54,457 bases of DNA from Pseudomonas gessardii (GCF_001983165.1 NZ_MNPU01000041.1:1-54457), one strand, 5' to 3'; positions 8,370-17,795 are shown, numbered from the stretch's first letter. The notes: generated by a model not told the origin, from the letters alone. A program made the numbers and translations.

Positions 8370-9323
8370 GTGAGCCAGCCTACGCCAGCCGTGCGTACCT
8401 TCCAAGACTTGATCCTCGCCCTCCAGCAATACTGGGCCGAGCAAGGTTGTGTGGTACTTCAGCCCTACGATATGGAAGTAGGCGCCGGCACTTTCCACAC
8501 CGCCACATTCCTGCGGGCCATCGGCCCGGAAACCTGGAACGCCGCTTATGTGCAGCCCAGTCGTCGCCCGACTGACGGCCGCTACGGCGAAAACCCCAAC
8601 CGCCTGCAGCACTACTACCAGTTCCAGGTGGTATTGAAGCCCAACCCGGACAACTTCCAGGAGCTGTACCTGGGCTCACTGAAACATGTCGGCCTGGACC
8701 CGCTGGTCCACGATATCCGTTTCGTCGAAGACAACTGGGAATCGCCCACCCTCGGCGCCTGGGGCCTGGGCTGGGAAGTCTGGCTCAACGGCATGGAAGT
8801 CACGCAGTTCACTTACTTCCAGCAAGCGGGCGGCATCGAGTGCTACCCGGTGACCGGCGAGATCACCTACGGCCTGGAGCGTCTGGCCATGTACCTGCAG
8901 GGCGTGGACTCGGTCTACGACCTGGTGTGGGCAGACGGTCCGTTCGGCAAGGTCACCTATGGCGATGTGTTCCACCAGAACGAAGTGGAGCAGTCGACCT
9001 ACAACTTTGAACACGCCAACGTCGAGAAGCTGTTCGAGCTGTTCGACTTCTACGAAAGCGAAGCCAAGCGCCTGATCGAACTGGATCAGCCGCTGCCGTT
9101 GCCAAGCTACGAAATGGTCCTGAAGGCATCCCACACCTTCAACCTGCTGGACGCCCGCCGTGCCATCTCGGTAACCGCGCGCCAGCAATACATCCTGCGT
9201 GTGCGCACCCTGGCGCGTTCCGTCGCCCAAGCCTACCTGCTGGCCCGCGCCAAGCTGGGCTTCCCGATGGCAACCCCGGATTTGCGTGATGAAGTGTTGG
9301 CTAAGCTGGAGGCTGCACAATGA
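8370..9323 (+). CDS. glyQ: Glycyl-tRNA synthetase alpha subunit
   Basis: GlyQ is the catalytic subunit of the bacterial alpha2-beta2 glycyl-tRNA synthetase, charging tRNA(Gly). The 317-residue protein shows class II aminoacylation sequence, including GTFHTATFLRAIGPE and AYVQPSRRPTDGRYGENPNR. The GTG at 8370 (SQPTPAVRTFQ) is preferred over an in-frame GTG nine bases earlier because AGGTGA lies at suitable spacing. A TATACT -10-like hexamer at 8324-8329 may mark the promoter, without a clear -35. The stop overlaps the glyS start in ATGA, indicating coupling. Confidence 0.97.
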   Translation: MSQPTPAVRTFQDLILALQQYWAEQGCVVLQPYDMEVGAGTFHTATFLRAIGPETWNAAYVQPSRRPTDGRYGENPNRLQHYYQFQVVLKPNPDNFQELYLGSLKHVGLDPLVHDIRFVEDNWESPTLGAWGLGWEVWLNGMEVTQFTYFQQAGGIECYPVTGEITYGLERLAMYLQGVDSVYDLVWADGPFGKVTYGDVFHQNEVEQSTYNFEHANVEKLFELFDFYESEAKRLIELDQPLPLPSYEMVLKASHTFNLLDARRAISVTARQQYILRVRTLARSVAQAYLLARAKLGFPMATPDLRDEVLAKLEAAQ

Positions 9324-11374
9324 GTGCTCAAGATTTCCTGGTTGAACTGGGCACCGAAGAGCTGCCACCCAAGGCCCTGAACACCCTGGCCGATGCCTTT
9401 CTGGCCGGTATCGAGAAAGGCCTGCAGACCGCCGGCCTGAAATTTCAAGCCAAGAAGGTCTACGCCGCGCCACGTCGCCTGGCGGTCTTGCTGACCGCGC
9501 TAGAAACCCAGCAGCCGGACCGCAATATCAACCTCGACGGCCCGCCACGCCAGGCTGCTTTCGATGCCGAAGGCAGCCCGACCCAGGCCGCCCTGGGTTT
9601 TGCCAAGAAGTGTGGCGTCGAGCTGAGCGAGATCGACCAGAGCGGCCCGAAACTGCGTTTCAGCCAGGTCATCAAGGGCAAGCCGACCGCCAGCCTGCTG
9701 CCGACCATCGTTGAAGACTCCCTCAACGACCTGCCGATCCCCAAGCGCATGCGCTGGGGTGCGCGCAAGGAAGAATTCGTACGCCCGACCCAATGGTTGG
9801 TGATGCTGCTCGGTGATCAAGTCATCGACTGCACTATCCTGGCCCAGAAGGCCGGCCGCGACTCCCGTGGTCACCGCTTCCACCATCCTGAAGCCGTGCG
9901 CATCACCTCGCCGGCCAACTACGCCACTGACCTGCGTGCAGCCTATGTGCTGGCCGATGCCAACGAGCGCCGCGAACTGATCAGCAAGCGTACCGAAGAG
10001 CTGGCCCGTTTGCAGGAAGGCACCGCCATCGTGCCGCCAAGCCTGCTCGACGAAGTGACCGCGCTGGTGGAATGGCCGGTGCCGCTGGTGTGCTCGTTCG
10101 AGGAGCGCTTCCTCGATGTGCCGCAAGAAGCCCTGATCACCACCATGCAGGACAACCAGAAGTATTTCTGCCTGCTGGATGTGGATGGCAAGTTGCTGCC
10201 GCGTTTTATCACCGTGGCCAACATCGAGAGCAAGGACCCGCAGCAGATCATCGCCGGTAACGAAAAAGTCGTGCGCCCGCGCCTGACCGACGCCGAGTTT
10301 TTCTTCAAGCAAGACAAGAAGCAAAAACTCGAAGACTTCAACCTGCGCCTGCAGAACGTGGTGTTCCAGGAAAAACTGGGCAGCGTCTACGACAAGGCTG
10401 TGCGGGTTTCCAAGCTGGCGGCCTACATCGCCCCGCGCATTGGCGGCGATGCGGCCCTGGCCGCCCGCGCGGGCCTGCTGTGCAAGTGCGACCTGGCCAC
10501 CGAGATGGTCGGCGAGTTCCCGGAAATGCAAGGTGTTGCCGGTTACTACTACGCGCTCAATGACGGCGAGCCTGAAGACGTCGCCCTGGCCTTGAACGAG
10601 CAATACATGCCGCGCGGTGCTGGCGCCGAGCTGCCGACCACCCTGACCGGGGCGGCCGTGGCCATCGCTGACAAGCTGGATACCCTGGTCGGTATCTTCG
10701 GCATCGGCATGTTGCCGACCGGCAGCAAAGACCCGTATGCCCTGCGCCGTGCGGCCCTGGGCGTGCTGCGTATCCTGATCGACAAGAAGCTGGACCTCGA
10801 CCTGACCCAGGCCGTGGTGTTCGCGGTGGGTCAGTTCGGTGGCAAGGTCAAGCAAGCCGGTTTGGCCGAGCAAGTGCTGGAGTTCGTGTTCGACCGCCTG
10901 CGTGCGCGCTACGAAGACGAAGGCGTGGACGTTTCCGTCTACCTGTCGGTACGTGCCCTGCAACCCGGCTCGGCACTGGACTTCGACCAGCGTGTGCAAG
11001 CCGTACAGGCCTTCCGCAAGCTGCCGGAAGCCGACGCCCTGGCCGCCGTGAACAAGCGCGTGTCGAACCTGCTGAGCAAGGCTGAAGGCCTGGGCAATGC
11101 GGATGTCGACCCTGGCCTGTTTGCCGATGCCAAGGAGTTCTCGCTGAACTCGGCCATCGCCAAGGCAGAAAACGCAGTGAAGCCGCTGATAGCCGAACGC
11201 AACTACGCCGAAGCACTGGCGCGCCTGGCCACCTTGCGTGAGCCGGTGGATGCGTTCTTTGAAGCGGTGATGATCAATGCCGAAGATGCCGGCGTGCGGA
11301 AAAACCGCTACGCCATGCTGGCGCGTCTGCGCGGCTTGTTCGTCAACATCGCCGACATTTCGACGCTGAGCTGA
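9320..11374 (+). CDS. glyS: Glycyl-tRNA synthetase beta subunit
   Basis: GlyS is the tRNA-binding beta subunit of the tetrameric glycyl-tRNA synthetase. The 684-residue protein has the expected length. It starts with the conserved DFLVELGTEELPPK and contains TTMQDNQKYFCLLD, the RLTDAEFFFKQDKK stretch and the HD-like region KCDLATEMVGEFPEMQG (about 395-411). The C-terminal part resembles the DALR anticodon-binding domain. It overlaps glyQ by 4 bp and is followed after 2 bp by gmhB, so glyQ-glyS-gmhB-plsC probably forms one transcript. Confidence 0.97.
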   Translation: MSAQDFLVELGTEELPPKALNTLADAFLAGIEKGLQTAGLKFQAKKVYAAPRRLAVLLTALETQQPDRNINLDGPPRQAAFDAEGSPTQAALGFAKKCGVELSEIDQSGPKLRFSQVIKGKPTASLLPTIVEDSLNDLPIPKRMRWGARKEEFVRPTQWLVMLLGDQVIDCTILAQKAGRDSRGHRFHHPEAVRITSPANYATDLRAAYVLADANERRELISKRTEELARLQEGTAIVPPSLLDEVTALVEWPVPLVCSFEERFLDVPQEALITTMQDNQKYFCLLDVDGKLLPRFITVANIESKDPQQIIAGNEKVVRPRLTDAEFFFKQDKKQKLEDFNLRLQNVVFQEKLGSVYDKAVRVSKLAAYIAPRIGGDAALAARAGLLCKCDLATEMVGEFPEMQGVAGYYYALNDGEPEDVALALNEQYMPRGAGAELPTTLTGAAVAIADKLDTLVGIFGIGMLPTGSKDPYALRRAALGVLRILIDKKLDLDLTQAVVFAVGQFGGKVKQAGLAEQVLEFVFDRLRARYEDEGVDVSVYLSVRALQPGSALDFDQRVQAVQAFRKLPEADALAAVNKRVSNLLSKAEGLGNADVDPGLFADAKEFSLNSAIAKAENAVKPLIAERNYAEALARLATLREPVDAFFEAVMINAEDAGVRKNRYAMLARLRGLFVNIADISTLS

Positions 11375-11376
11375 TC

Positions 11377-11913
11377 ATGTTGAAACTGCTGATTCTCGAT
11401 CGGGACGGGGTGATCAATTACGACTCCGACGCCTACATCAAGTCGGTGGAGGAGTGGATCCCGCTGCCCGGCTCGATCGAAGCCATCGCGCAGTTGAGCA
11501 AGGCCGGCTGGACGGTAGCCATTGCTACCAACCAGTCCGGCCTTGCCCGCGGCTACTATGACATCGCCACCCTGGACGCCATGCATGCGCGCCTGCGCGC
11601 ATTGGTGGCCGAACAGGGCGGTGAGGTGGGGCTGGTGGTGTACTGCCCCCACGGGCCGGATGAGGGCTGCGATTGCCGCAAACCCAAGCCTGGCATGTTG
11701 AAAATCATTTCAGAACATTACAAGGTGCCCCTGGCTGGGATATGGTTCGTCGGGGACAGTCTCGGTGACCTGGAGGCGGCCAAAGCCGTCGACTCTCAGC
11801 CAGTTTTGGTAAAGACCGGAAAAGGCGAGAAGACCCAGGCGAAAAACCTGCCGGTCGGCACCTTGATTTTTGACGATCTGGCGGCGGTTGCCGCAGAACT
11901 TATCAACAACTAG
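11377..11913 (+). CDS. gmhB: D-glycero-D-manno-heptose 1,7-bisphosphate 7-phosphatase
   Basis: GmhB removes the 7-phosphate from heptose bisphosphate in ADP-heptose synthesis for the LPS inner core. The 178-residue HAD phosphatase has its nucleophile and acid in LILDRDGVIN (Asp8, Asp10), the TNQSG motif (51-55) and a zinc-binding loop CPHGPDEGCDC (Cys90, His92, Cys98, Cys100). The C-terminal GDSLGDLEAA supplies the remaining HAD acidic residues. It starts two bases after glyS. plsC follows, so two envelope-lipid functions share this operon. Confidence 0.93.
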   Translation: MLKLLILDRDGVINYDSDAYIKSVEEWIPLPGSIEAIAQLSKAGWTVAIATNQSGLARGYYDIATLDAMHARLRALVAEQGGEVGLVVYCPHGPDEGCDCRKPKPGMLKIISEHYKVPLAGIWFVGDSLGDLEAAKAVDSQPVLVKTGKGEKTQAKNLPVGTLIFDDLAAVAAELINN

Positions 11914-11995
11914 TCGCCCTCGACTTCCTGACCAGGGATTGTTCGGGAGTGCACTTTTAACAGGCGGGCGTTGTCCCGCAACGGTAAATGCTGCC

Positions 11996-12766
11996 ATGTC
12001 GATTTTGCAGGCCATCAGAACCTTCTTCTTTTACCTGCTGCTGGGCACCAGTTCGTTTCTCTGGTGCACCCTGAGCTTTTTTATTGCGCCCTTTTTGCCA
12101 TTCAAGGCGCGCTATCGCTTTATCAATGTCTATTGGTGCCGCTGCGCGTTGTGGCTGACCAAGGTGTTCCTGGGCATTCGCTTCGAGGTCAAGGGCGCCG
12201 AAAACGTCCCGGACCAGCCCTGCGTGATCCTGTCGAACCACCAGAGCACCTGGGAGACGTTCTTCCTTTCCGCGTATTTCTCGCCCCTGAGCCAGGTGCT
12301 CAAGCGTGAGTTGCTGTTCGTCCCGTTCTTTGGCTGGGCCATGGCCATGCTGCGCCCGATCGCCATCGACCGCGACAACCCCAAGGCCGCGCTCAAGCAT
12401 GTGGCGAAGAAGGGTGACGAGTTGCTCAAGGATGGGGTGTGGGTACTGATTTTCCCGGAAGGCACCCGCGTGCCCTTTGGCACTGTCGGCAAGTTCTCCC
12501 GGGGCGGTACGGCATTGGCGGTCAACGCCAACCTGCCGGTACTGCCGATTGCCCACAATGCCGGCAAGTTCTGGCCCAAGGAAGGCTGGGCCAAGCGCGA
12601 GGGCACCATCACCGTGGTGATCGGCGAGCCGATGTATGCGCAAGGGGAAGGACCGCGTGCAATTGCAGCGCTCAATGACCGCGCTGCGGCCTGGAATGAA
12701 GCGCAGCAACGGGCCATGGGTTCACTGCCACCACTGCCGGTTGCAGCAGACCAGGCGGTGATCTGA
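11996..12766 (+). CDS. plsC: 1-acyl-sn-glycerol-3-phosphate acyltransferase
   Basis: PlsC acylates lysophosphatidic acid to phosphatidic acid at the inner membrane. The 256-residue protein has an N-terminal membrane segment (about 8-34). The acyltransferase motifs are NHQSTWE (His82) and FPEGTR (153-158). The second position of the H-x4-D motif is Glu87 here, a common variant. The ATG at 11996 gives MSILQAIRTFFF. It is the distal gene of the glyQ-glyS-gmhB-plsC series, corresponding to PA0005. A terminator and a perfect DnaA box (12772-12780) follow. Confidence 0.93.
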   Translation: MSILQAIRTFFFYLLLGTSSFLWCTLSFFIAPFLPFKARYRFINVYWCRCALWLTKVFLGIRFEVKGAENVPDQPCVILSNHQSTWETFFLSAYFSPLSQVLKRELLFVPFFGWAMAMLRPIAIDRDNPKAALKHVAKKGDELLKDGVWVLIFPEGTRVPFGTVGKFSRGGTALAVNANLPVLPIAHNAGKFWPKEGWAKREGTITVVIGEPMYAQGEGPRAIAALNDRAAAWNEAQQRAMGSLPPLPVAADQAVI

Positions 12767-12900
12767 CGTTCTGTGGATAACCTGTGTACGCTTTGTTGGC
12801 TAAATGCCGTTTTTTGCTTGTAGGCTGATGATTTGATTACATATTTCTTAAGCTAATAAAACACCGAAAAACGTGCATAAGTTTTTTCGACACATGAAGA

Positions 12901-12923
12901 CCGGCCCTTGCGGCCGGTTTTTT
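12901..12923 (+). terminator. Intrinsic terminator after plsC
   Basis: CCGGCC-cttgc-GGCCGG is followed by six T residues on the plus strand. It ends the glyQ-plsC transcript before the convergent sensor-kinase gene. Confidence 0.9.
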
Positions 12924-12935
12924 ATGCACAGCTGT

Positions 12936-15239
12936 TTATTCTTCCCACAACGGCAACTGCAGGCTGAAAACCGTGCCTTGCCCGACCACACTCGCACAGT
13001 CGATCCGCCCCCCATGGCGGTCTATCACCGCCTTGACCATGGTCAGGCCCAGCCCCAGGCCCTCACTGCCCTTGGCCGATGCAAAACGTCGGTATTGGCC
13101 GAACAGTTCCGGCAGCTCCTGGGCTGCAATGCCTGGGCCCTGGTCCTGGATATGACAGGCCAGCCCTTGGTCGTTGCGTTCCAGGCGCACCGTCACCGTG
13201 GTCCCGGCGGGGCTGTACTTGATCGCATTCTCCATCAGGTTGAACAAGGCGCGGGTCAGCAACGATTGGTCAGCCAGGACCATTTCCTCACCGGCCTCGT
13301 CCAGGTCATGAACCAATTGGATAGGTTTCAATTGGGCCAGCAGCGCCACCTGGTCAAACGCATCGAGCACCAGCATGGCAAACAGGCTGGGCTCGAACTG
13401 GTAACCGTCGGACTCGGCCTTGGCCAATTGAACGAACGATTCGGTCAGGTTCAATGCGCGGCGCACTTGCTGTTCGATCTGGGTAAAGACCAGCGAGACA
13501 TCCGAGACCTCATGGCGCTGTACATCCAGCAAGGCGAGGATTGCCGAGTGGGGCGCCCGCAGGTCATGGGACAGGAACCGCAGCAGGGTTTCACGCTGCT
13601 GCTGGGCGTCACGTTCGATACTCAGGTCGGTCAGACTCAACAGCCAACCCAGCGCCACATCACCATCGGCCGGTAACAACGGCGCCCGTTCCAGGCGCAG
13701 GCTGCGTTGCTCGGTGTCGCGGAACTCGACGATTTCCAGGGCTGACAGCGGCGTGTGCACCGCGCCTTGCAAGGGTGGATAGCCCAGGGCCGCCAGTTGC
13801 TGCAACAGGTTCTCGCCAATCAGTTCGTTGCCAAACACATCACGGGCGATCCGATTGGCCAGCAGGATTTCGCCCATGGGGTCGGTAATCAGCGTAGCCA
13901 CCGGCAGGCACTCCAGGCCATCGGCCATAAAGCGCCGGGTGTCGCGGGTACGGCTGACGGCTTGCTCCAGGGCCACGATACGGCCCTGCAACACGTCGCC
14001 TTTGCTGACGGCGGCACGACGGCGTTCCGGCAGCACCTTGGGTTCGCTGTCGAGGCGTGCCAATTCCCAACCGAAATAGGCCAGGATCACGCTCAGGCGA
14101 CGCCAGTTCCAAATCAGGTAGCCCAGCAGCATGCCGATCAGCGTGGCCGCTGGCGACCACCAGAGCCCCAGGCGCAACAGGCCCCAGGAAGCGAGGAGGG
14201 CGCCCCCCATGCATCCCAGGGTCAGCCATAGCGCATAGCGCGGGCGCAACAGCAGCAGGCCCAACAACAAGGCCACCATCGTGGTGGACAGCAGTGTGGC
14301 CAACCAGCCAGGCAACACGGTAATACTGCGCCCTTGCAGCAGGCCATTGAGGATATTGGCCTGGATCTCGACACCCGGCGTGGTCCCCACGCTGGCCGAA
14401 AGCGGCGTCACATAGCGATCGCCCATGCCTGGCGCGGTAGCGCCTACCAGGATGATCCGATCACGCAACAATTGGGCGGGGACTTCGCCACGCAGGACGC
14501 TGACATACGGCACGCTGGGAAAGCCGTGGTCGGTGGCGATAAATGGAATACGAATGGCATTGTCCCGTTGCCAGTCGCCCACCTCGGCAGACGCTGGCAA
14601 CCCTGGCATATCGGCGTGCCGGCCGGTCAACTCGAAGGCCAGCCAGGCCAATTGCGGGACCAGTTGCCCGGGCGGTCCCTCACGCAAGTAGAGGCTGCGC
14701 ACAATACCGTCGCTGTCCGCTTCCACGTTGATATGGCCAACCCCCCTGGCACAATCGCGCAGTGGCGGCACCGGGAGGATTTGCATGACTGGCTGACCCA
14801 GGCGCGGTGTACCTTCGCGAATCAACGGCAACAGGACATTGCCGGCATTGCAGATGGCCTGGGCCAGGCGTTGATCGTTGGCAGGCTCGCGCGCCGGTTC
14901 GCTGAAGATCACATCGAGCAGGATCCCGGTGGGTTTGCCGGCACTTAACTGATCAATCAGGTCAGCATGCAGGCGGCGCGACCAAGGCCATTGGCCGAGC
15001 GCCTTGAGGCTCATGTCATCAATGGTCACCAGCAGAATGCGCGGGTCCACCGGCAACGGCGCCAGGCGCCGCAGGCCGTCATACAACGGGTTGTTGAAGG
15101 AAAGCCCAGGGCTCAGGGAAAGCAGGGCTGTCATCGGCAGCAGCAGCAGGCTGATCCACAGCCACTCCCGGACCAGGCCATGGAACAGGCGTTGGGCCTG
15201 GGTTGGCTGGCGCTGTTCAGCCCGGCGCCACCACTTCAC
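12936..15239 (-). CDS. CHASE2-domain sensor histidine kinase
   Basis: This is a 767-residue inner-membrane sensor kinase. Order: a membrane segment (about 27-47), a large periplasmic CHASE2 domain (about 50-305, including RILLVTIDDMSLKALGQWPW), three membrane segments (about 311-331, 335-358, 362-378), then a PAS-like region (about 435-540). Next come HisKA with phospho-acceptor His558 in FLSHDLRAPHS and an HATPase domain with N-box NLMENAIKYS, DQGPGI and GLGLGL. The ligand is unknown. It starts 6 bp after the FecR-domain gene, so they are cotranscribed. The divergent OmpR-type regulator at 17071 is the likely partner. Confidence 0.9.
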   Translation of the reverse strand: MKWWRRAEQRQPTQAQRLFHGLVREWLWISLLLLPMTALLSLSPGLSFNNPLYDGLRRLAPLPVDPRILLVTIDDMSLKALGQWPWSRRLHADLIDQLSAGKPTGILLDVIFSEPAREPANDQRLAQAICNAGNVLLPLIREGTPRLGQPVMQILPVPPLRDCARGVGHINVEADSDGIVRSLYLREGPPGQLVPQLAWLAFELTGRHADMPGLPASAEVGDWQRDNAIRIPFIATDHGFPSVPYVSVLRGEVPAQLLRDRIILVGATAPGMGDRYVTPLSASVGTTPGVEIQANILNGLLQGRSITVLPGWLATLLSTTMVALLLGLLLLRPRYALWLTLGCMGGALLASWGLLRLGLWWSPAATLIGMLLGYLIWNWRRLSVILAYFGWELARLDSEPKVLPERRRAAVSKGDVLQGRIVALEQAVSRTRDTRRFMADGLECLPVATLITDPMGEILLANRIARDVFGNELIGENLLQQLAALGYPPLQGAVHTPLSALEIVEFRDTEQRSLRLERAPLLPADGDVALGWLLSLTDLSIERDAQQQRETLLRFLSHDLRAPHSAILALLDVQRHEVSDVSLVFTQIEQQVRRALNLTESFVQLAKAESDGYQFEPSLFAMLVLDAFDQVALLAQLKPIQLVHDLDEAGEEMVLADQSLLTRALFNLMENAIKYSPAGTTVTVRLERNDQGLACHIQDQGPGIAAQELPELFGQYRRFASAKGSEGLGLGLTMVKAVIDRHGGRIDCASVVGQGTVFSLQLPLWEE

Positions 15240-15245
15240 CGCGTA

Positions 15246-16235
15246 TTACTGCACACGAGTGGCAGGGGGGTAATAGAAGATGTCATAAACGCCTGCCTCT
15301 CCTTCCAGTCCTTGTTCATCAAAGGCCGACACGCGCACGTGATAAAACGAGGCCTTGAGTCCAGTGAAGCTCAAGCGCGGCTCACTGGAGAAGTTTTCCT
15401 GCTTGATGTTCATAAATGTTGTATCTGTGGCCACTTGCGCACGGTAGCGCCGGGCACCCGGTTGTGGGTGCAAGATCAGGGTCCAGACCGGCGCATCGCC
15501 TTTCTGGCCGTCCTGGCCCATCAACCGTGGGGCGGGCAGTAGCTCAACCGTCTTCAACTCGCCCTGTTCCTTGAGCAATACACCTTGTCGGGCGCCGACC
15601 TTCAGTTCACCGTCCACCGGGCCTACCTGGGGTGCTTTCTTGACCTGTCGGCCCACAGGTGGCGGTTCGGTACGGCTGACAGCCACTTGGCCGTTGAGCA
15701 CCTCGACGACCGATTGCTGATCGTCGTTACGCACACGAAAGTGCGTACCGCGTACACCCAGTACGCCCACCGGTGTCACGATCTGAAAGCGGTCATAGTC
15801 ACTGCTGCGCTTGAGTACGTAGGCTTCGACCTGCCCTTGTTGCAGGATCACCTGCGGGATCGCCTGCTCCTCCACCAGGTGCAGACGCACCTCGGAGCTG
15901 GAGGGCAAGACAATGCGCGAACCATCGCCCAGCAACAAGCTGACAAACGCCGAAGGCGAGGTTTTTACACTTTCCTGTTCATCGATCAGCATGCCTTCTT
16001 CCAACACACTGGAGCGTCCCTTGGCATCCAGCTTCCAGGCTTCACCGTTAAGGTGCTGGACGACTGCCGGCAGCGGTTGTGCCCGGCACATCAGGTTGTC
16101 ATCAATATAGGGCGCCCGCGCAGGTGCAGGCTTGGCCAAAAGGTGCGGGCTGTTGATAACCAGGGCCAGGGCCAGGCTTGAGCCCAACAGGGAAGAAAGG
16201 CAATAGGGGCGGGGAAAGAGGGTCATGGCACTCAT
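15246..16235 (-). CDS. Exported FecR-domain protein
   Basis: The 329-residue protein begins with a signal-peptide-like sequence (hydrophobic LSSLLGSSLALALVI, then an Ala/Pro-rich stretch). A FecR domain follows, seen in LLGDGSRIVLPSSSEVRL and FQIVTPVGVLGVRGTHFRVR (roughly 85-190). The C-terminal third (about 235-325) looks like a fibronectin-type or carbohydrate-binding beta domain. Unlike classical FecR it has no N-terminal cytoplasmic anti-sigma part, and no sigma factor gene is nearby. The ATG at 16235 is chosen to give a signal peptide; 16226 is an alternative. It precedes the CHASE2 kinase by 6 bp and may act as its periplasmic partner (inference). Confidence 0.8.
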   Translation of the reverse strand: MSAMTLFPRPYCLSSLLGSSLALALVINSPHLLAKPAPARAPYIDDNLMCRAQPLPAVVQHLNGEAWKLDAKGRSSVLEEGMLIDEQESVKTSPSAFVSLLLGDGSRIVLPSSSEVRLHLVEEQAIPQVILQQGQVEAYVLKRSSDYDRFQIVTPVGVLGVRGTHFRVRNDDQQSVVEVLNGQVAVSRTEPPPVGRQVKKAPQVGPVDGELKVGARQGVLLKEQGELKTVELLPAPRLMGQDGQKGDAPVWTLILHPQPGARRYRAQVATDTTFMNIKQENFSSEPRLSFTGLKASFYHVRVSAFDEQGLEGEAGVYDIFYYPPATRVQ

Positions 16236-16610
16236 CAAGGTTCTAGTTCTAAAGGTCCGTGGACTGTACGTTCGTTCAGAAAGCGTCTTGCAGCAGCAGG
16301 ACCTTGAATCTTGCCTACGATACCCGATGACGAATAGAACTCGATAGCCGTAGTAGCAGGGATGAGGCACGATGGGAAAAGATGACACATCCCTGTGTCT
16401 GCCAGTTCGACAATGCCGAGCCGGGTGTACATCGAAGAAATACTGTCCATCACATCCCCCCGACAGCAGCCCGTAGCGAACCGCGGACTACAGATGATAC
16501 GTCCCTGTATCGAGAGCGCTTCCCGCGCACGCCCTCCGTGTGTCACTCAGCGAAAGAGAATTTACCTACAAGAGTGGTGCATAGGGGGGGAGCACAACAT
16601 TTGTTCAGAA
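16236..16610. other. Intergenic stretch upstream of the FecR-domain gene
   Basis: About 375 bp with no supported gene. Open frames exist on both strands, but none has a convincing ribosome-binding site or core-like codon use. It should hold the promoter of the fecR-kinase pair. Confidence 0.5.
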
Positions 16611-16871
16611 TCAGAAGATCCACCGTTGGTCCTGGTCAAGCACGCTACCGTGTTGAAAGGCCTGCGGTGCGTCAACCGTGCTGAGTCCAGCGTAACCAAG
16701 GCCATCTACAGCCTCGTTGTACACCGGTACTTCCTCAAGTGGCACACTGCGGGCATCCACTGTTTGCGTGCCTAAACCGGTGGCCACAACCAACATCAAC
16801 ATCTTTCCCCACACATTGACCTTCTGCACGAGACGCATGTGTCCCGACAACGCATAAAACCTGATTGCCAT
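16611..16871 (-). CDS. Small exported hypothetical protein
   Basis: I do not recognise this 86-residue protein. The ATG at 16871 has AAGGA five bases upstream. The N-terminal half has a charged region followed by a hydrophobic stretch (GKMLMLVVATGLGTQTVDA), resembling a signal peptide with cleavage after DA. That would leave a mature peptide of about 45 residues, rich in acidic and aromatic residues. It lies between the FecR-domain gene and the divergent response regulator and so may belong to the same sensory system. It could be a spurious frame; only the start site and signal-like segment support it. Confidence 0.45.
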   Translation of the reverse strand: MAIRFYALSGHMRLVQKVNVWGKMLMLVVATGLGTQTVDARSVPLEEVPVYNEAVDGLGYAGLSTVDAPQAFQHGSVLDQDQRWIF

Positions 16872-17070
16872 TGATCCTTTTCCTGAGGGGCTTGAGCCGG
16901 TATCTTTCCAGTTGGGTACACGATGTCTAACGGCCTTAGGGCTATCTGATATCAGCGTACCGAGAGATTCAGGGGGCTTGAGAAACTGGCCATAATTGTT
17001 CAGATTCAACGGTGAACCAGTACGCTCTCTTTAACCGCTGCAATACTCTTCAAGAAGAAAGGACCCTGCC

Positions 17071-17790
17071 ATGCGTGTCGCGATACTGGATGACGAACCT
17101 GCTGAATTGCGGCGGGTGGAACAGACTCTGCGACAAATCCCAAGTGCCTCGGAGCAGCCATGGACGCTGCATTGCTTCGAGCGCGGTGAAGACCTGCTGC
17201 GCCAGTTGCGCCGAGAAACCTTCGACCTCTTGGTGCTCGATTGGCAACTGCCAGACCTGAGTGGTCTCGCGATCCTGCGCTGGACCCGTGAACACATGGA
17301 GGCGCCGCCTCCCGTCATCATGCTCACCAGCCGCGATGGCGAGAGCGATATTGTCCAGGCGTTGAACAGCGGGGCGGATGACTATGTCAGCAAGCCATTT
17401 CGGCCCAATGAGTTGAAGGCGCGGGTTAGTGCGGTGTTGCGCCGTCATGGCCTGCAGAAGTCTGCAGCCACTGAAGTGCTGATCTTCAATGACCTGACCT
17501 TCGACGATGCCGAACTGACCGTTACCCGCGCCGGCAGCCCCATCAACCTGACCGAGCGCGAATACCGTCTGGCACGCTGCCTGTTTGCCAATCTGGCTCG
17601 CCCACTGTCACGGGAGTATCTCTACGAACGTTTCTGGACCCATGAAGAGATGGTGTCGTCGCGGCCGTTGGATACCCATATCTATCGGCTGCGCAACAAG
17701 CTGGGACTGACCCCAGAGCGGGGTTGGCAGTTGCTGACGATCTATGGATATGGCTATCGGTTAGAGAGCGTGAGCGCGGCGACTGCATAA
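17071..17790 (+). CDS. OmpR-family response regulator
   Basis: The 239-residue protein has a receiver domain (1-120) with acidic pocket Asp7-Asp8, phospho-acceptor Asp57 in LLVLDWQLP, Thr86 in MLTSRDG and Lys108 in VSKPF. A winged-helix DNA-binding domain (about 138-234) ends in THIYRLRNKLG and TIYGYGYRL. AAAGGA precedes the ATG. It is transcribed away from the small protein, FecR and CHASE2-kinase genes and is the only regulator near that kinase, so pairing is likely. It converges with gyrB; a bidirectional terminator and a parS site separate them. Confidence 0.92.
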   Translation: MRVAILDDEPAELRRVEQTLRQIPSASEQPWTLHCFERGEDLLRQLRRETFDLLVLDWQLPDLSGLAILRWTREHMEAPPPVIMLTSRDGESDIVQALNSGADDYVSKPFRPNELKARVSAVLRRHGLQKSAATEVLIFNDLTFDDAELTVTRAGSPINLTEREYRLARCLFANLARPLSREYLYERFWTHEEMVSSRPLDTHIYRLRNKLGLTPERGWQLLTIYGYGYRLESVSAATA

Positions 17791-17795
17791 GCCGA

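Noticed and set aside
9500..10999. Long open frame on the minus strand opposite glyS
   Set aside because: Mirror frame caused by GC-rich codon use of glyS; no family features. Similar mirrors opposite atpA, atpD, mnmG and glmS were also dropped.
16235..16546. Minus-strand frame of 103 residues upstream of the FecR-domain gene
   Set aside because: No convincing ribosome-binding site, atypical composition, and it would overlap the promoter region of the FecR-domain gene.
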